Shown piece after piece: positions 22,996 to 31,700 of a stretch of DNA of 58,253 nucleotides (positions are counted from its first letter, which is position 1; the number at the start of each line of letters is the position of its first letter). This stretch comes from a virus. Where the stretch lies: positions 1-58,253 of IMG/VR virus record IMGVR_UViG_3300022723_000216, one strand, 5' to 3'. The notes under the pieces were generated by a model. The model did no database searches. It worked only from the letters and a program-made list of their open reading frames with translations, and was not told where the DNA came from. Made by a program: the position numbers and the translations under genes.

Positions 22996-23089
22996 GCTTT
23001 TTGAACCTCGCGTGCGAATACTTGAAGGCTGCGTCGGGCTCGCCGCAGGCCAGCCTCGAACCTGCGCGGATCGTCCGTGTAGTAGCACA

Positions 23090-23713
23090 TTACGGGGTCG
23101 CATCCTCGAGCCACGTCAGGTTGAGCGTGGCGTCGTTCGTCGCCGAGCCGTTGGAGGCGTAGCCCACCGTGATCGGGTTGCCGGTGAACGGGTTGGCGCT
23201 ACCGCCGGTGACGTCCCACACCTGCACGCCATTGGCCTGCAGGTCGATCTCGGCGATCTCGCTGCCGCCGCTGTCCTGGAAGTCGACGTGGCCCATCGAC
23301 GTTTCGTTGACGCTGGTGAACTTCAGTTGCAGCCCCAGGATCGACAGCGCGTCGCCGTCGATCGCGCAGTTGATCTGCTGCCGCACGCTAACCACCACCG
23401 CCGTCGTCGCAATCGGCAGGTTGTCGCCGATGCCGGAGTCAAACGGCATGGAGTTGGTCGACACCGTGCCCACGGTCACGTCGTACTGCACGCCGCCGTC
23501 CCAGTAGATGTCGACGTTGTCGCCTGTGGTGATGCCGTGTCCGGCGGTCAACGTCACCGTACCCGTGTTGTCGTCGGTGCGCGTGGTGAGCGTGCCGGTG
23601 AATCCCTTGGGAATGGTCGGGTTGCGGTCGCTGCCGCCGTCGGCCGAACGCGCTTGGGAGCGCGAGATGCTCACGCCGCCGCTGAGCGAGACGGCATAGT
23701 TTCTGGTGACCAT
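23090..23713 (-). CDS. Putative tail protein (beta-rich)
   Basis: This 207-residue protein lies between tail tube and chaperone genes. It is strongly beta in character (TGTLTTRTDDNTGTVTLTAG, VDIYWDGGVQYDVTVGTVST, LSILGLQLKFTSVNETSMGH) and lacks charged helices. It probably forms a tail or neck component. The ATG follows GGGAGCACCACAC. A second tail tube-like or decoration role is possible. Confidence 0.6.
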   Translation of the reverse strand: MVTRNYAVSLSGGVSISRSQARSADGGSDRNPTIPKGFTGTLTTRTDDNTGTVTLTAGHGITTGDNVDIYWDGGVQYDVTVGTVSTNSMPFDSGIGDNLPIATTAVVVSVRQQINCAIDGDALSILGLQLKFTSVNETSMGHVDFQDSGGSEIAEIDLQANGVQVWDVTGGSANPFTGNPITVGYASNGSATNDATLNLTWLEDATP

Positions 23714-23760
23714 GTGTGGTGCTCCCGTCTAGTGGGTATGGTGTGCGTCGACGCTCTCGA

Positions 23761-24192
23761 TCAGGAGAAGGCCGGCTCGCGGCCGTTGCCGCGGTTCGGC
23801 GTGCCGCGGAACGTGATCACCTGCTCGCCATCGAGCGGCCAGGGATCGCTCATCCCGAACGTCATGTCGCCGTCGAAGTTCACGTCGCCGCCGTCGTAGT
23901 CCTCGGTCTTGATGGCCACGGCCGTGCCCGCCTTGACCGCCGCCTTGAGCGTGGCCAGGTTGGCGTCGCCCGAGTCGTTGAGCATGGTGATCTCGAGCGC
24001 ATAGCCGCGGGCGGTGACGCGCTCGGTCGGGATGGGCGGCGCGGAGCCGTCGCCGCGGACCGTGGTGTTGCCCTTGGACGGCGTGAACTCCTCGCTGATG
24101 TCGCGCACGTTGGTTAGCAACGTGTTCGCGGTGGACCCGGCGGCGCCCAGGAAGACGCGGCCCTCAAAGCCCATTTTCACGGTTTCGGTCAT
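23761..24192 (-). CDS. Major tail tube protein-like
   Basis: The 143 residues follow a tail-tube pattern: KMGFEGRVFLGAAGSTANTL, VRDISEEFTPSKGNTTVRGD, ARGYALEITMLNDSGDANLA, VAIKTEDYDGGDVNFDGDMT and GEQVITFRGTPNRG. This matches small tail-tube proteins that make hexameric rings with a beta-sandwich core. The strong AGGAG ribosome binding site suggests high expression. Its place between the neck genes and the tail chaperones is as expected. Confidence 0.72.
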   Translation of the reverse strand: MTETVKMGFEGRVFLGAAGSTANTLLTNVRDISEEFTPSKGNTTVRGDGSAPPIPTERVTARGYALEITMLNDSGDANLATLKAAVKAGTAVAIKTEDYDGGDVNFDGDMTFGMSDPWPLDGEQVITFRGTPNRGNGREPAFS

Positions 24193-24218
24193 GGCTCTGG
24201 ACTCCTATGGATTGGGCT

Positions 24219-24707
24219 TCAGGCCCGAACTTCTGTGAATGCTCCGCCGCCACCCTCGCCGATGCTCCCGCGCCATGAGCCGCCGAAGCGGTCGATGTTC
24301 TGCAACAGCGCCGGCCCCATGAACGCGCGCTCGTCGTAGTCGGCGCCCTTGTAGGGCCCGCCTAGCTCGTGCGCTGACGCCGAGGTGCCCACCACGTTGG
24401 CCGAGGCTCCCACGATCGCGCCGAAGCGATCGACGGCGTATCGAATGGCCCGCCTGAGCTGTCCCTTTTTCGTGGCCGGCGGCTGGCCCGGAGGCGACGG
24501 CTTGCCCAGCGGGTCGGGAATGATCGACGCCTGCGCATCCAGCCGGATCCGCGCGGCGGCGTGCCCGAAGTTCCGAAACCGGGCCTCTTCCTCAGCACGA
24601 CGGATCTTCTCCGTGTCGATCGTCACGTCGATATCAACGCCGACGAAACCAGGTGAGCCCTGGCCCTTCTTGACGAATCGGCCTCGTGAATCGCGTTCGG
24701 GAGGCAT
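24219..24707 (-). CDS. HK97 gp10-like tail/neck protein
   Basis: This 162-residue protein begins with RDSRGRFVKKGQGSPGF, and the middle holds ATKKGQLRRAIRYAVDRFGA, then GASANVVGTSASAHELGGPY and a charged end with RAFMGPALLQNIDRFGGSWR. The pattern of a helix followed by residues typical of VG(S)...Y...HEFGG fits the HK97 gp10 tail-component family. The start at 24707 overlaps the preceding stop. Confidence 0.72.
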   Translation of the reverse strand: MPPERDSRGRFVKKGQGSPGFVGVDIDVTIDTEKIRRAEEEARFRNFGHAAARIRLDAQASIIPDPLGKPSPPGQPPATKKGQLRRAIRYAVDRFGAIVGASANVVGTSASAHELGGPYKGADYDERAFMGPALLQNIDRFGGSWRGSIGEGGGGAFTEVRA

Positions 24708-25030
24708 CAGTTGTTGCTCGTAAACTTCTCGCAGGTGACCGGCTCCAGCGGCAGCCGCGGCCGGTAGTACAGCGCGCCCTGCGACTGGCAGCCGCGCGTG
24801 TCGCAATAGCACGTCTCGGCATCGCTGTTGACCATCGGCTCGTGACAGGCCGGGCACAGCACCTCGCCGGTGTAGAGGGCGTCCACGTCGCTGCCGCTGA
24901 CCATGTCGAGCGCGCCTTGCAGGACGTCGAGCAGTTCGTTGGCGCGACCGTCGCCGGCCGAGACGCTCGAGTCCTCGACGCTGACGCAGATCAGCCTGGC
25001 GCCCATCTGGATGCGTTTTTCGACTTTCAT
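24707..25030 (-). CDS. Small zinc-ribbon protein in the neck region
   Basis: The 107 residues hold a C-terminal metal site: CPACHEPM ... CYCDTRGC. The N-terminal half is a helix-rich SAGDGRANELLDVLQGALDM region. It is coupled to both neighbours by ATGA overlaps. No function is recognised. Confidence 0.6.
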   Translation of the reverse strand: MKVEKRIQMGARLICVSVEDSSVSAGDGRANELLDVLQGALDMVSGSDVDALYTGEVLCPACHEPMVNSDAETCYCDTRGCQSQGALYYRPRLPLEPVTCEKFTSNN

Positions 25031-25530
25031 GGCAGGTCCTTGTAGCGCCCGAACGTCACGCGGACGATGCCTGTGAACTGGGCCGCCTCGCGCAGGTGCC
25101 CCACGTGCGGTGCGACCGGCACGGTGGTGCTGCGCCAGATGCCGGCCAGGTAGTCGGGCAGGCGCTGCTTGGTGAGCTGCAGGTGCAATTGCTCGACCAG
25201 CAGCATCACGGTGTTGACCTCGGCCACGCTGACGCGGCCCAGCGCGTCCTTGGCCTGGGGACCGAAGTGCTTCCGCACCGCCACCAGGACGGGCACGTCG
25301 AAGCGCACCTTCTCGTGCGACACCAGGGCCACGGCCTGCTGCAGGGTGTCGAGCACCACGTCGACATACAGCTCGTTCTCGGGCAGGCTCTGGTCGGCCG
25401 TGTCGAGCGGCACTTCCCAGTCGGCGTAGCTGTGCACCGGCGTGAAGCGCTGCGCGAACACGTCGGCCGCGGACCAGGCCGCTAGCTGCGCGGTCAGCGC
25501 TTCGGCGATCTCCACGGCGACAGCGGTCAT
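25027..25530 (-). CDS. Tail terminator / completion-like protein
   Basis: This 167-residue protein sits between head-tail joining and tail tube genes, the usual place for the tail terminator. It shows the alternating pattern of that fold: an N-terminal helix (VEIAEALTAQLAAWSAADVF), then beta strands ELYVDVVLDTLQQAVALVSH and FDVPVLVAVRKHFGPQAKDA and a final VRVTFGRYKDLP. Function is by synteny. Confidence 0.6.
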   Translation of the reverse strand: MTAVAVEIAEALTAQLAAWSAADVFAQRFTPVHSYADWEVPLDTADQSLPENELYVDVVLDTLQQAVALVSHEKVRFDVPVLVAVRKHFGPQAKDALGRVSVAEVNTVMLLVEQLHLQLTKQRLPDYLAGIWRSTTVPVAPHVGHLREAAQFTGIVRVTFGRYKDLP

Positions 25531-25899
25531 TTAGCCGACCTTCTTGGTGTCCACCGAGTACCGGTATTCGCCGGGCAAAAGCTCGACGGCTTCTCGGTCT
25601 GTCTTGGGCAGCACGTCGTACGTTGCGTCCTCGTCGACGACGGTGATGCGGTCGCCGCGTTGCGGCCGGATCGCCTGGCCGTCGATCACACACGACACCG
25701 CGGGTAACACAAACCGCCGTTGCAGCACGGCGGTGAGCATCCCGTTGGCATCCAGCAGTTCCCGTTTCTGGTCCTCGTAGGTGGCCGTGAAGGGGTCCGT
25801 CGTCTTGCCCGCGCGCGTGAGCGTGACTTGGACGCCGAACGTGTGATCGAGTCCGGCGCCCGCGTACTGCTCCAGCGTCTGGTCGGCAAGCGAGGGCAT
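25531..25899 (-). CDS. Head-tail joining (head closure) protein
   Basis: The 122 residues include FGVQVTLTRAGKTTDPFTAT, LQRRFVLPAVSCVIDGQAIR, PQRGDRITVVDEDATYDVLP and a final EYRYSVDTKKVG. The order of a short helix and an antiparallel beta barrel with PxxGDxI is typical of gpFII/gp16-type connector proteins. The gene sits next to the capsid gene. Confidence 0.65.
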   Translation of the reverse strand: MPSLADQTLEQYAGAGLDHTFGVQVTLTRAGKTTDPFTATYEDQKRELLDANGMLTAVLQRRFVLPAVSCVIDGQAIRPQRGDRITVVDEDATYDVLPKTDREAVELLPGEYRYSVDTKKVG

Positions 25900-25903
25900 G
25901 GCC

Positions 25904-26944
25904 TTACGCGGTCACGTTCGTCAGCAGGTGGCCGGCCTCGGGGTGCAGGATCTTGACCTGCCGCTTGTTGCGCGGCCGCAGCACGCCGCCACGGACCTTT
26001 TCCTCACGGTATTCGTCGAAGATCAGCGAGCCGTAGCCCGCGTCCTCGGCGCCCGGCAGCGGCTCGCCGTTCTTGGTCGAGAACACCGTGCGGCCGATGT
26101 GCGGCATGGGCGATTCCAGGTCGCCGTCGATGCCGTCGTCGTTGACGACGCACAGCATGGCCCTGGTGTCGTCCCACATCCGCGACAGGGAAGCGGACTG
26201 CCCCTTGTCGGCGGTGTTCTTGAAGCCGCGGCCGACGAGGATCCGATCGACTTGCAGCACGTCGTGCAGGCCGCTGATCACGTCGGTGACCATCGAGTCG
26301 TTGATGCCCGAGTTGAGCGCTAACAACAGCGCGCTGCTGTCATACTTCAACAGGCTCTCAAGCCGGTCGGTGCGGAGCATGGCCGTGTAACCGGCCTTGG
26401 TGATGACCAGCGTGTTGGGGTCTTCGCCGCAGCCGACGTTGACCTTTTCGCGAGCCGCGTCGATCACCGCCACCGGGTCGGCCGAGGCCTTGGTGGTGAA
26501 CGGCGTGCCGACAGCGGTCGTCAGCGCCGCGCCCGTCCACGTGCTGGTGCTGAATACCGCCTCGGCGATGTCGTATTCCAGCCGTTGCAGGATGCGGTTG
26601 ACGGCCCGCAGCATGGCGATCTGCTCGACGCGCACCACGTCGCCGTAGCGCTCCACGCTGGCGTCGTCGACCACCTCCTCGACGCCGTGCTCTTCGACGG
26701 CATAGCTGTCCTTGTTCCACTTCCAGCTGTCGCGGTTGTATTCCGCCTTCGGGGACCGCTTGGTGTCCTCGATCTTCGTCAGCAGGGCCTCGATGTCGAT
26801 CTTGGCAAACTCGGCCGCCTCCTGCTCGACGCCGATGGGCGGCAGGACCTTGAGGCCGATGAACTTGCGCAAATTGGCCAGGAGCGAGAATTCCTGGTAG
26901 GTCAGCGACAGGTCGAGTCGCGTGATGCCGGTTGAAGGTTTCAT
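25904..26944 (-). CDS. Major capsid protein (HK97 fold)
   Basis: This 346-residue protein resembles lambda E/P22-like capsid proteins: SLTYQEFSLLANLRKFIGLK, KVLPPIGVEQEAAEFAKIDI, a spine-helix region RVEQIAMLRAVNRILQRLEY, then NTLVITKAGYTAMLRTDRLE and the C-terminal P-domain strands. A strong AGGAG lies before the ATG (26944). A terminator-like hairpin precedes the ribosome binding site (see 26970-26999). The capsid is expected to assemble around the scaffold encoded at 28126-28644. Confidence 0.88.
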   Translation of the reverse strand: MKPSTGITRLDLSLTYQEFSLLANLRKFIGLKVLPPIGVEQEAAEFAKIDIEALLTKIEDTKRSPKAEYNRDSWKWNKDSYAVEEHGVEEVVDDASVERYGDVVRVEQIAMLRAVNRILQRLEYDIAEAVFSTSTWTGAALTTAVGTPFTTKASADPVAVIDAAREKVNVGCGEDPNTLVITKAGYTAMLRTDRLESLLKYDSSALLLALNSGINDSMVTDVISGLHDVLQVDRILVGRGFKNTADKGQSASLSRMWDDTRAMLCVVNDDGIDGDLESPMPHIGRTVFSTKNGEPLPGAEDAGYGSLIFDEYREEKVRGGVLRPRNKRQVKILHPEAGHLLTNVTA

Positions 26945-26969
26945 TCGTCGAGCTCCTGTGCAAATAAAA

Positions 26970-26999
26970 ACGGGGGCGGCGTTCAAATCGCGCCCCCGT
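26970..26999 (-). terminator. Terminator-like hairpin just upstream of the capsid gene
   Basis: On the minus strand, a perfect 9-bp stem ACGGGGGCG/CGCCCCCGT is followed by TTTTTATTTG. It lies between the decoration and capsid genes, 12 bp ahead of the capsid AGGAG. The rest of 26945-27121 holds no gene. Confidence 0.85.
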
Positions 27000-27121
27000 T
27001 AAGGCTCGACGTAACGGCGTCTCGGAGGGCTGGCCGGCCCTGCCTTGGCCGCGAGCCGCGATCTTTCACGCGGCCCCCTACGGGTTTGTCTGCTGGTTAA
27101 ACCTGCCTGTGGTTGTGGAAA

Positions 27122-28030
27122 CTACCCCTTGATGTCGGCCAGCACCGAGATCTTCGAAATCTCGGGGATCATGACGCCGGCGTTGCCGGTGTCCGATCCG
27201 CTGAACGCGACGCGGATCACGAGCACGTCACCGGGTGCGAGGCCGGCCGGCGTGATCGTGAAGTCCTTGTCGGCCGGCGTCACACTGTTGATGCTTTGAG
27301 CGGACGTGGCGCAGATGTCGCTGCCGACCGCGCCGTCGTCGTCCTTCTTCCAGCACTCGACGTCTACCAGCGCCGTGCCGTCGGAGATGGTCGTCAACAT
27401 GGCGCCACGCACCCGCACGGTCAGCGTTTCGCCAGCGTCGTACTCGGGCGGCAGCGTGAACTCGAACGCCCCCTTTTCGTCGGTCGACGCTCCGCCGAAG
27501 TCGACGCCCTGCAGAGTCGGGGCGTCGGTGCCGGGGGTGCCGGTGATGAGCGCCATGTCGTCGTCGGCCGCCGTCCCGGGCAGGTTCGTGTGCATCGCGT
27601 CGTGGACGCGAACGTCGGTGAGCTGGATCGGGTACTCGGCCAGCGCATCCTGAACCAGGTTCGATCGCGCCACCGTGCCGGTGATGCTGGCCCGACGCTT
27701 GAAGACCTTGATCACGCTGCCGTCGCCGCTGGCGGCCTCCATGGCCATGCCGCGAATCAGCGTTCCGCTGGTGGCGATCTTGCCGTCGGCGGCCGCGTAC
27801 ACGGTCTGGTACTGGGCGATCGCTTCCGACGCGATCATGTGCTCCACGCCGGGCGTGTCCAGCGGGCACACCGTGCCGTACGTATCGGCGGCCAGCGTGT
27901 GCTGCTCGAGCGTGCCGAGCTCGTCCTCGGCGGCGCCGGCGGCCACCAGGTAGCCGCCGCTGAGCTTGACGCGCAACCCTTCCGCAAGGGCCGCATTGTT
28001 GGGAAAGGTCGGTTTTTGATTGACCAACAT
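27122..28030 (-). CDS. Capsid decoration protein with DUF2190-like N-terminal domain
   Basis: The 302 residues start at MLVNQKPTFPNNAALAEGLR. The first ~110 residues resemble DUF2190 capsid stabilisers (VKLSGGYLVAAGAAEDELGT, QYQTVYAAADGKIATSGTLI, RGMAMEAASGDGSVIKVF). The second domain (~170 residues) is beta-rich with a carbohydrate-binding look (GAFEFTLPPEYDAGETLTVR, DVLVIRVAFSGSDTGNAGV). The extra domain would project from the capsid. A good AAGGAACCC ribosome binding site supports the start. It is encoded between capsid and protease genes, as expected for gpD-type proteins. Confidence 0.75.
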   Translation of the reverse strand: MLVNQKPTFPNNAALAEGLRVKLSGGYLVAAGAAEDELGTLEQHTLAADTYGTVCPLDTPGVEHMIASEAIAQYQTVYAAADGKIATSGTLIRGMAMEAASGDGSVIKVFKRRASITGTVARSNLVQDALAEYPIQLTDVRVHDAMHTNLPGTAADDDMALITGTPGTDAPTLQGVDFGGASTDEKGAFEFTLPPEYDAGETLTVRVRGAMLTTISDGTALVDVECWKKDDDGAVGSDICATSAQSINSVTPADKDFTITPAGLAPGDVLVIRVAFSGSDTGNAGVMIPEISKISVLADIKG

Positions 28031-28125
28031 GGGTTGGGTTCCTTGTGGAAAAGACGCGCTTATGTTCACGCCCGCTCAAATCCCCAAAGCGACCATGTTC
28101 CTGGCGCCGGGAAGATGGTGGCGTT

Positions 28126-28644
28126 TTACTTGCCGCCGATCGCCTCGAGCTTCTCCTCGATCTGCCGGCGCTTCTTGGCGGTATCACCGCCGGTAGCCAC
28201 CAGGTAATTCTTGTAGAGCTCGGGGTGCGTGCTCGCGATCCGCGCAATCGCGGACTGCCGACGCTTGAGCGCCGTCACGCCGTCACGCTGCGGGCCGACG
28301 GCCTTAGACACCAGCGCGTTGAAGTCCTCGATCGGATCGCCGCTCTGCAGATCGCCAGCGTCGGTGCCGCCCAGCGCGCCGCCAAGCGGGTCGTGCCCCA
28401 GGCTGCCGCTGTTGATGCGCTTCTCGCCCTGCGCCTTTTCGAGCTCTTCCTTCTGCTTGGCCTTGAGCTCATCGAGCTCCTTGGCGTGCGCCTCTTCCTT
28501 GGCCTTGAGCTGCGCGTCGACGTGCTTGGCGTAGTCGACGCTGGCCTGCTCGAGCGTGGCCTCGTTCTCGATCTGCTTCTCGCGCCAGTCAGCCGTCGAG
28601 TTGGGGAAGGCCTCTTTCAGTTGCTTCAAGGTGGCTGCGTCCAT
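28126..28644 (-). CDS. Nested capsid scaffold gene (Nu3-like, internal start)
   Basis: An in-frame ATG at 28644 (MDAATLKQLKEAFPNSTADW) inside the protease gene is preceded by GGGAGACAAAAG, a good ribosome binding site. Translation there would give a 172-residue scaffold identical to the C terminus of the protease, as Nu3 is to lambda C. The domain boundary of the fused protein coincides with this start. Confidence 0.65.
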   Translation of the reverse strand: MDAATLKQLKEAFPNSTADWREKQIENEATLEQASVDYAKHVDAQLKAKEEAHAKELDELKAKQKEELEKAQGEKRINSGSLGHDPLGGALGGTDAGDLQSGDPIEDFNALVSKAVGPQRDGVTALKRRQSAIARIASTHPELYKNYLVATGGDTAKKRRQIEEKLEAIGGK

Positions 28645-29535
28645 CTTTTGTCTCCCGAATAATGGAGTGGTCTTGTTCTTGCGAGTGGCAGCCACAAGCT
28701 GCTCGTACGTTTGCTCCAGCGTCTGGACGCCGTGTAGCAGTCCATCGTCGACGGCATCCGACGCCATGATCACGCGGCCGTCGGCCAGGTCGCGGATGTC
28801 GGCCAGCGGCAGCCCGGTGCCGCGCGAGATCTGTTCCAAATAGGCGTCGTTGATCGTGTTCACCAGGCGTTGAGCCTCGGCCAACTGCGCCTCGGTGATC
28901 TTCGTGCCGGGCTCGCCCATGCCCTTGAACTCGCCGGCCTTGATCACGTGCACCTGGATGCCCAGGGCCTCGGCCTCGCCGGAGTAGTCCACCAGCACTG
29001 AATAGGTGCCCATCGCCCCGTACATCGCCGTGGCGTTGTTGGCGAAACGCCGGGTGGTCTGGCTCATCACCGCCACGCCGGCCGACGCCGTCATGTCGTC
29101 GACGAACCCGTAGATCGGCTTGGCCTCAGCGAAGCGAGCCACCTCTTCGGCAAACTCCTCGTTGCCCTTCTGCGTGCCGCCCGGCGTGTCCATCACCAGC
29201 ATCGCACCGGCGACGTCGGCCGATTTGCGTGCCTGCCGCAACTGCTGCCGCGCTTGTACTGTGCTGGCGCCGCCGCCCAGCGACGACGCGTATTTCATGG
29301 TCGGGCCGATGATCGAGATCACTGCGATGCCGTCGGGCGTGAGCGGGTAGTCCCGATCGCTCTGCGCCTGCTTCGCGTCCGTGGGCCCCTTGCCGTTGAG
29401 ATGCGCCGGCAGGTTGAGCCCCTGGTACTGGTCAACGATGCGCCGGAAGGGCTCGTCGTAGACGCACCACAGGCCGAAGTAGTCGGCCACCTGGGGCGGC
29501 AGATCGAAGGCCGGCTTGAGGATGAAGTCGTTCAT
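28126..29535 (-). CDS. S49 capsid maturation protease fused to scaffold
   Basis: The protein has 469 residues. Residues about 60-300 form an SppA/ClpP-type serine protease: GIAVISIIGPTMKYASSLGG, MLVMDTPGGTQKGNEEFAEE, the nucleophile region DDMTASAGVAVMSQ (Ser) and the lysine region HVIKAGEFKGMGEPGTK. Residues 300-469 are charged coiled coil (LDELKAKQKEELEKAQGEKR), a scaffold. This is the lambda C arrangement. The start overlaps the portal stop by 4 bases. Confidence 0.88.
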   Translation of the reverse strand: MNDFILKPAFDLPPQVADYFGLWCVYDEPFRRIVDQYQGLNLPAHLNGKGPTDAKQAQSDRDYPLTPDGIAVISIIGPTMKYASSLGGGASTVQARQQLRQARKSADVAGAMLVMDTPGGTQKGNEEFAEEVARFAEAKPIYGFVDDMTASAGVAVMSQTTRRFANNATAMYGAMGTYSVLVDYSGEAEALGIQVHVIKAGEFKGMGEPGTKITEAQLAEAQRLVNTINDAYLEQISRGTGLPLADIRDLADGRVIMASDAVDDGLLHGVQTLEQTYEQLVAATRKNKTTPLFGRQKMDAATLKQLKEAFPNSTADWREKQIENEATLEQASVDYAKHVDAQLKAKEEAHAKELDELKAKQKEELEKAQGEKRINSGSLGHDPLGGALGGTDAGDLQSGDPIEDFNALVSKAVGPQRDGVTALKRRQSAIARIASTHPELYKNYLVATGGDTAKKRRQIEEKLEAIGGK

Positions 29536-31295
29536 CGGGCGGGCCTCCGGTCATCGCTGGGTTGGTCTGCCGGCTTGGCGTCGTCTTCGTCCCCTTCCAT
29601 CGTGGCCGTGGCCACCGCCTCGCCGCCGTCGCTGGTGTTGGCGCTAATCGCCAGCTTCGCGCCGGTGGCCTCGTTGCCGTAGCGGATCTCCCGCCACAGC
29701 ATGTTCACGTCAGCCATGGTGAAGACCTCGGGGAACTCCCCGACGATCTTGACCGCCTCGACGACTGCTGCGCGGATGAACTTGCCGCGATCGCGGATGA
29801 CCTCCGGTACGAAGTCGTCGAGGTCGATGCCGCGGGCGGCCAGGATGCTCCGCATGCTCTTGAGGTTGCGACGCTCGGCCAGGTCCTCGGCCGCCGCGTC
29901 TTCGAGCGGCTTGACGTACGGCCAGCCCTTGGGCCGGAACCGGAAGTTGAACGGGTTGATGCCGCGCTGCGTGGCTGCGTACAGCGCCGGGTCAAAGAAC
30001 GGCGAGCCGGGCGTGACGCGCTGCCGCGTCTTCCACTGGTACGTCGGTACGTACAGGCCCTGGATCAGATCGGCGATCAGTTGCTCCAGCCGCATCTTGA
30101 CCTGGTCAAACGTCATGCGGCCGCCGTGGAAGTTAACGAGCGACCCGTCGAGCAGCAGGAACGACAGCGGCAGATCGAGGTTGACCGCCAGCATCGTCAG
30201 CATTAGCGCCGCGTGCTTGAAAAAGCCCTCGGTGGGCATGGTGGCGTTCCAGCCCTTAAGCGAATAACCCTCGGGCGCCTTGAGCACCTGGGCCGGCTCG
30301 CCGACCTGCTCGACCGTGATCTGCTGCAACCCCAGGCCGACGTCGTACTGCGTATAGCGATCGCCGCCTTGCGGCAGCTTGCCCGAGCCGCCGGTGGGCA
30401 TGCCATTGGGGGCGAAGTTCTCGGAGTTCTCCATCAGGTAGGCGATCAACGCCCGCCGTAGCGCGCTTTTGATGTGCGCGTAATTCAGATCGTCAAAGCC
30501 GCGCATGGCCACCCGCGGCGGCGAGAGCCGGCTGATGCCCCGGCGCTGCTTGAAGCGGTGGGTGAACCCCATCCAGAACACGATCTTGTTGCCTTCCAGG
30601 TCGTAGGCCGGGAAGCGCCGCGATTGCCCGCGGCTGAGACTCTGGTGCGGCGTCAGACTGCGGGGCGTGAGCCAGTAGGCCACGGTGCGGCCGCGCTGCA
30701 CTTCCACGCCGTGCACAAAGCCGTCGGTCGCCAGACCGGTTGCGCGGCGGCCCCCGGGGTTGCGTAGATGGTGCGACTCCCAGGTCTCCAGGCTGCCGTC
30801 GCGGAGTGGGATGTGAACGATGTCGCCGTCCTGGCACTGGCTAAAGAACGACTGCCGCGCGATCTGCTGGAACGTGCGGCGCTGTTCGTAGTCGCACAGC
30901 CGCGGGTCGTCGCACCAGGCGTGCCAGAAGGCTTTCTGGTCGGCGTCGACCGCTTCGTCGCCGCTGTCGACGTCGAGCGTGAAGTCGCCGATCCGCATGT
31001 TGGCGATCAGGCGGTTGATGGCCTGCTCGACAAGGGGATGGTCGCGCACCGCGGAGCGCCCCCGCTCGACCATCAGGAAATAGTTGCGCTCGGTGCGGTA
31101 GTGGTAGTCGGCGTCGGTGCCGAGTGGATCGATCCCGCGCGGGATGGGATTCATCCGGTCGCTGGTGCCGGCCGCGTAGGTCTGGGCCGCCTCGCGATCG
31201 CGGCGCTGGGTGAAGTAGGCTTCATCCAACTCGCGGATGCGCTGGGCCAGGTTCCGCTCGCCCGCGTGGCCGTTATGGGCAGCTGCGATCATCAT
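29532..31295 (-). CDS. Portal protein (lambda-type)
   Basis: The ~587-residue portal forms the dodecameric DNA entry vertex. Visible features are an N-terminal charged region, the RNYFLMVERGRSAVRDHPLV and VEQAINRLIANMRIGDFTLD segments, DGDIVHIPLRDGSLETWESH, the LTMLAVNLDLPLSFLLLDGS core and the acidic flexible C terminus. Three adjacent start codons (GTG ATG ATG, 31298-31290) occur; I use the first ATG. The gene overlaps the upstream gpW-position gene by about 20 bases. Confidence 0.88.
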   Translation of the reverse strand: MMIAAAHNGHAGERNLAQRIRELDEAYFTQRRDREAAQTYAAGTSDRMNPIPRGIDPLGTDADYHYRTERNYFLMVERGRSAVRDHPLVEQAINRLIANMRIGDFTLDVDSGDEAVDADQKAFWHAWCDDPRLCDYEQRRTFQQIARQSFFSQCQDGDIVHIPLRDGSLETWESHHLRNPGGRRATGLATDGFVHGVEVQRGRTVAYWLTPRSLTPHQSLSRGQSRRFPAYDLEGNKIVFWMGFTHRFKQRRGISRLSPPRVAMRGFDDLNYAHIKSALRRALIAYLMENSENFAPNGMPTGGSGKLPQGGDRYTQYDVGLGLQQITVEQVGEPAQVLKAPEGYSLKGWNATMPTEGFFKHAALMLTMLAVNLDLPLSFLLLDGSLVNFHGGRMTFDQVKMRLEQLIADLIQGLYVPTYQWKTRQRVTPGSPFFDPALYAATQRGINPFNFRFRPKGWPYVKPLEDAAAEDLAERRNLKSMRSILAARGIDLDDFVPEVIRDRGKFIRAAVVEAVKIVGEFPEVFTMADVNMLWREIRYGNEATGAKLAISANTSDGGEAVATATMEGDEDDAKPADQPSDDRRPAR

Positions 31296-31608
31296 CACCG
31301 CGATAGCCGTACGGTCCGAAGTTCGAAAAGTCGCTGTGCAGCACGCTCGGGTTGGCCAGGCGCTGGGCGTCGGTCTGCGGGGCGTTGGCCGTGTACCAGG
31401 CGAGGCACATCTGGAGCTGGCGCTCGATGGCCTCGACGTTCACGTCCACGCTCAGCTCGCCGCGCCGGAAGGCCTCCTGCACTTTGTCGAGCTTGGCCCG
31501 CAGCGCCATGATGCGCCGCCGAGCCAGTGCCACGTCCGAATCGACGTCGTAGCCCAGCGTCGCGGTAAGTTCCGCCTCGATGCCGGCGATGGTCGTCAAG
31601 TCGGCCAT
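31273..31608 (-). CDS. gpW-position head-tail joining protein
   Basis: The 111 residues (start MADLTTIAGIEAELTATLGY) are mainly helical, with ALARRRIMALRAKLDKVQEA and VNVEAIERQLQMCLAWYT. In lambda-like phages the short gene just ahead of portal is W, a head completion protein. This one is longer than lambda gpW (68 aa). Assigned by position. It is the first minus-strand gene after the CRISPR insertion, so it must be driven from within 31609-31747 or by read-through. Confidence 0.5.
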   Translation of the reverse strand: MADLTTIAGIEAELTATLGYDVDSDVALARRRIMALRAKLDKVQEAFRRGELSVDVNVEAIERQLQMCLAWYTANAPQTDAQRLANPSVLHSDFSNFGPYGYRGDDDRSCP

Positions 31609-31700
31609 GTGCCCACTCTGGCAGTTGGCGCAGCTCGGCTGCAATGCTCAGAGCATCGGGCGCGTCGGGTTTGGGTGGATTCGGGCGCGTCGGGCGCGTT

